Below, piece by piece: positions 23,909 to 25,586 of a stretch of DNA of 25,586 bases. The stretch comes from Bacteroidaceae bacterium (lineage in GTDB: Bacteria > Bacteroidota > Bacteroidia > Bacteroidales > Bacteroidaceae), in contig JAFZKR010000106.1 in NCBI GenBank assembly GCA_017551845.1, positions 1 through 25,586 on the forward strand, in the 5' to 3' direction. A program made the translations under genes and the position numbers. Under the pieces are notes generated by a model. The model searched no databases, had not been told where the DNA came from, and worked only from the letters and a program-made list of their open reading frames with translations. Each line of letters begins with the position of its first letter. Within the stretch, counting starts at the first letter, position 1.

Positions 23909-25483
23909 ATGAAAAGATGCTTGGATTGGATACTTGTCTTACTGTTGTCATGCGCTTGTATGAGTGCATCTTTCTCCATTGTCCGTAATGTGAACGAATG
24001 GCAAATATGCGGGAAATGGATAGGGATGCTATTCTTCTTATTCCTATACACGGCTCTCTATTTCCTTTCAAACAAACCAGGTACGACAGATAATGAAAAA
24101 AGTACGATAGCCGTCATCATGTCATCAATGAACATACTGGTGACCATAGTATGCCTGCTCCAATTATGTGGTATTATAGAGAACAATACTTTTTTTGAGG
24201 CTGTTTCTGATTTTGACAATCCTGCGGGGGTTGCTGCGCTATATTGTTCTTCACTTCCTTTCGTTCCTTATTGCTTCCAGAAACAAAGGCTTTGCACCAT
24301 ACTTACCGTATCTGTGTATCTGATCGACTGCACATTACTATATGTAATCCAGTCAAGAGCCGGAATTATCGGCTTAACAGCAGGCATGTCTGTATGGCTG
24401 TTCTTCAAATACAGTCAAAAACATTCAATACGCATACTTATAACGGCATTTGTAATTGTTGGATTAATAGCGGCAGGACTGACAGTGCTCTTCAGGTCCA
24501 AGGTTGCTTCGACATACGGAAGGCGTATAATCTACGTCACATCGCTCAATATGGTGAAAGACACCCCTCTGCTTGGTCACGGACGGGATGGTTTTGCTCG
24601 TGAATACATGGATTATCAGGCTGAGTACCTTAAAACGGTTGATTCCGGACAGTTGCTGCTGCTGTCGGACAATGTCTCCCATCCGTTAAACGAATACCTC
24701 CTGCTTGCGGTCAATTACGGGATATGCGGCTTGACGGTAATAATGTCTATCGCTGTATGGCTGATTGTCATGACAGTCCGACGATGGCCGGATGCAAAGC
24801 TCAATATCCTGATGTTTTGTGCAGCAATAGGCACACTGTCACTTTTCTCCTATCCTTTCAGGTATCCACTGACACTGCTTTCAACGGTGCTATGTTTCCG
24901 TGACCCGCTGGAGCATGCCGCTCAAGCATTATGCAATAAAGCATGTGTTATCAGGTTCATACCTGTATCAGCTCTTGTCATATTGTCTATCCCCGCACTC
25001 AGATGGTACAAGGCACAGACAGAGTGGAAAGAGATAACCGATAATCTTAGGGACGACAAGCATACAGCCACTATGCTAAGAGAAAAGACCATTCCGCATA
25101 CCGATGCCGTACTGCTCGACAACGGCCGGTATTTATACAGCCGTGCCGTTGTGAACTACTATGCTGAAAGGTTTGAGGAAAGCCTTGCCGATGCCGTCGG
25201 CAGCCGGAAATTGATTGCATCGTACGACACGGAAATGCTGCTGGGCAATATTCATGAAAGACTTGGAGCATATAACGATGCCGAGATACACTATGTAATG
25301 GCATCTGATATGTGTCCTTCCAGGCTTTCGCCGCTTTACAGCCTGTTCCTCCTTTATGAACAGCAGGAAGACTCTGTCAAGATGGAGGAAACCGCCCGGA
25401 ATATTATGGATAAACCTGTCAAGATAATGAACCGCAAGGCAAGGGATATCCGCCTGCAGGTCAGGAAGAAGATGTATTGGTAG
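23909..25483 (+). CDS. O-antigen ligase/polymerase-like membrane protein with TPR-like C-terminus
   Basis: A 524-residue protein with about ten hydrophobic helices in residues 1-365, followed by a soluble helical tail. Family landmarks of the Wzy/WaaL/PglL group are SRAGIIGL (149-156), GRRIIYVTSLNMVKDTPLLG (204-223) and the periplasmic-loop pattern SHPLNEYLLLAVNYGICGL (257-275), where His258 and Asn261 match the conserved H/N positions. The tail (about 395-515), with GRYLYSRAVVNYYAERFEES and EMLLGNIHERLGAYNDAEIHY, is TPR-like and probably periplasmic. These proteins polymerise lipid-linked glycans or transfer them to an acceptor; which applies here is unknown. The gene stands alone beside a truncated lipoprotein gene, and its base composition is lower in GC than the left part of the window. 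Confidence 0.82.
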   Translation: MKRCLDWILVLLLSCACMSASFSIVRNVNEWQICGKWIGMLFFLFLYTALYFLSNKPGTTDNEKSTIAVIMSSMNILVTIVCLLQLCGIIENNTFFEAVSDFDNPAGVAALYCSSLPFVPYCFQKQRLCTILTVSVYLIDCTLLYVIQSRAGIIGLTAGMSVWLFFKYSQKHSIRILITAFVIVGLIAAGLTVLFRSKVASTYGRRIIYVTSLNMVKDTPLLGHGRDGFAREYMDYQAEYLKTVDSGQLLLLSDNVSHPLNEYLLLAVNYGICGLTVIMSIAVWLIVMTVRRWPDAKLNILMFCAAIGTLSLFSYPFRYPLTLLSTVLCFRDPLEHAAQALCNKACVIRFIPVSALVILSIPALRWYKAQTEWKEITDNLRDDKHTATMLREKTIPHTDAVLLDNGRYLYSRAVVNYYAERFEESLADAVGSRKLIASYDTEMLLGNIHERLGAYNDAEIHYVMASDMCPSRLSPLYSLFLLYEQQEDSVKMEETARNIMDKPVKIMNRKARDIRLQVRKKMYW

Positions 25484-25519
25484 CAGGTTTATTTGGAATC
25501 AGAGTGAAGTCTCCCTTAT

Positions 25520-25535
25520 GTATGTTTTAACATAC
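25520..25535. repeat. Short perfect palindrome downstream of the ligase-like gene
   Basis: GTATGTT-TT-AACATAC is a 7-bp inverted repeat 36 bp after the stop codon. Without a following T-run it is a weak terminator candidate. The rest of the last 103 bp shows no recognisable feature. Confidence 0.35.
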
Positions 25536-25586
25536 TGAGCGGTTGTGAATTGTGCCATCAAGACAGGCAACCCTGTGAGTTATACC

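Noticed and set aside
1..25586. CRISPR array, prophage or complete transposon
   Set aside because: No regularly spaced long direct repeats, no phage structural genes and no full-length transposase were seen; only one IS end fragment is present.

Overview
The window looks like a chromosomal segment of a gut-type Bacteroidales (Bacteroides/Prevotella relative). The reasons are the -7 promoter boxes of the form TAnnTTTG (one with a perfect TTTG-N19-TAnnTTTG layout), the near absence of Shine-Dalgarno sites, the lipoprotein and TPR protein types, the SPOR lipoprotein-yqgF-def-TPR-thrS gene order, and a GH43 enzyme with a Bacteroidales-style leader domain. The genus cannot be fixed from the sequence alone.

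Layout. (1) 1-5330, minus strand: a housekeeping block. A SPOR lipoprotein, YqgF, peptide deformylase and a 680-residue TPR protein are packed with 4-bp ATGA overlaps or 2-bp gaps. thrS follows behind its own promoter and is cut by the left window edge. (2) 5355-10653, minus strand: phosphoglucomutase, a secreted GH43 glycosidase and a lipoprotein 5'-nucleotidase-family phosphohydrolase, read from a promoter before pgm. (3) 10658-16282: a small surface-polysaccharide cluster. A Wzx-type flippase (GTG start) and a GT2 enzyme are on the minus strand; two GT2 enzymes and one GT4-like enzyme are divergent on the plus strand, all joined by ATGA overlaps. No polymerase or chain-length regulator is present. 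(4) 16291-19189: a BASS-family transporter translationally coupled to a PlsC-like acyltransferase, with rlmH divergent. (5) 19199-21734, minus strand: two genes for a 3-amino-3,6-dideoxyhexose nucleotide sugar, namely a PLP aminotransferase and a fused WxcM/FdtA-type ketoisomerase plus GNAT/FemAB-like acyltransferase. (6) 21784-22074: tRNA-Ser(GCU) and tRNA-Glu(CUC) with promoter and terminator.

From 22075 to the end the character changes to an accessory, scarred region. It holds a palindrome-rich patch, a cysteine-rich two-domain gene that appears to carry a 69-bp in-frame insertion, a truncated insertion sequence abutting a truncated TPR-type lipoprotein gene, a repeat-rich 326-bp intergenic region, and an O-antigen ligase/polymerase-like membrane protein with a TPR-like tail. 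A tRNA pair at the border fits an integration hot spot, but no integrase or att repeat is visible.

Taken together, the middle of the window supplies sugar-phosphate conversion (pgm), an amino-deoxy sugar, four glycosyltransferases, a flippase and a distant ligase/polymerase-like protein. These could all feed surface glycan assembly, though the genes sit in separate transcription units and a shared product is inference. The most unusual points are the ketoisomerase-acyltransferase fusion, the in-frame 69-bp insertion with direct and inverted repeats, and the 11-bp phased repeat array and 10-bp inverted repeat between the lipoprotein remnant and the ligase gene.
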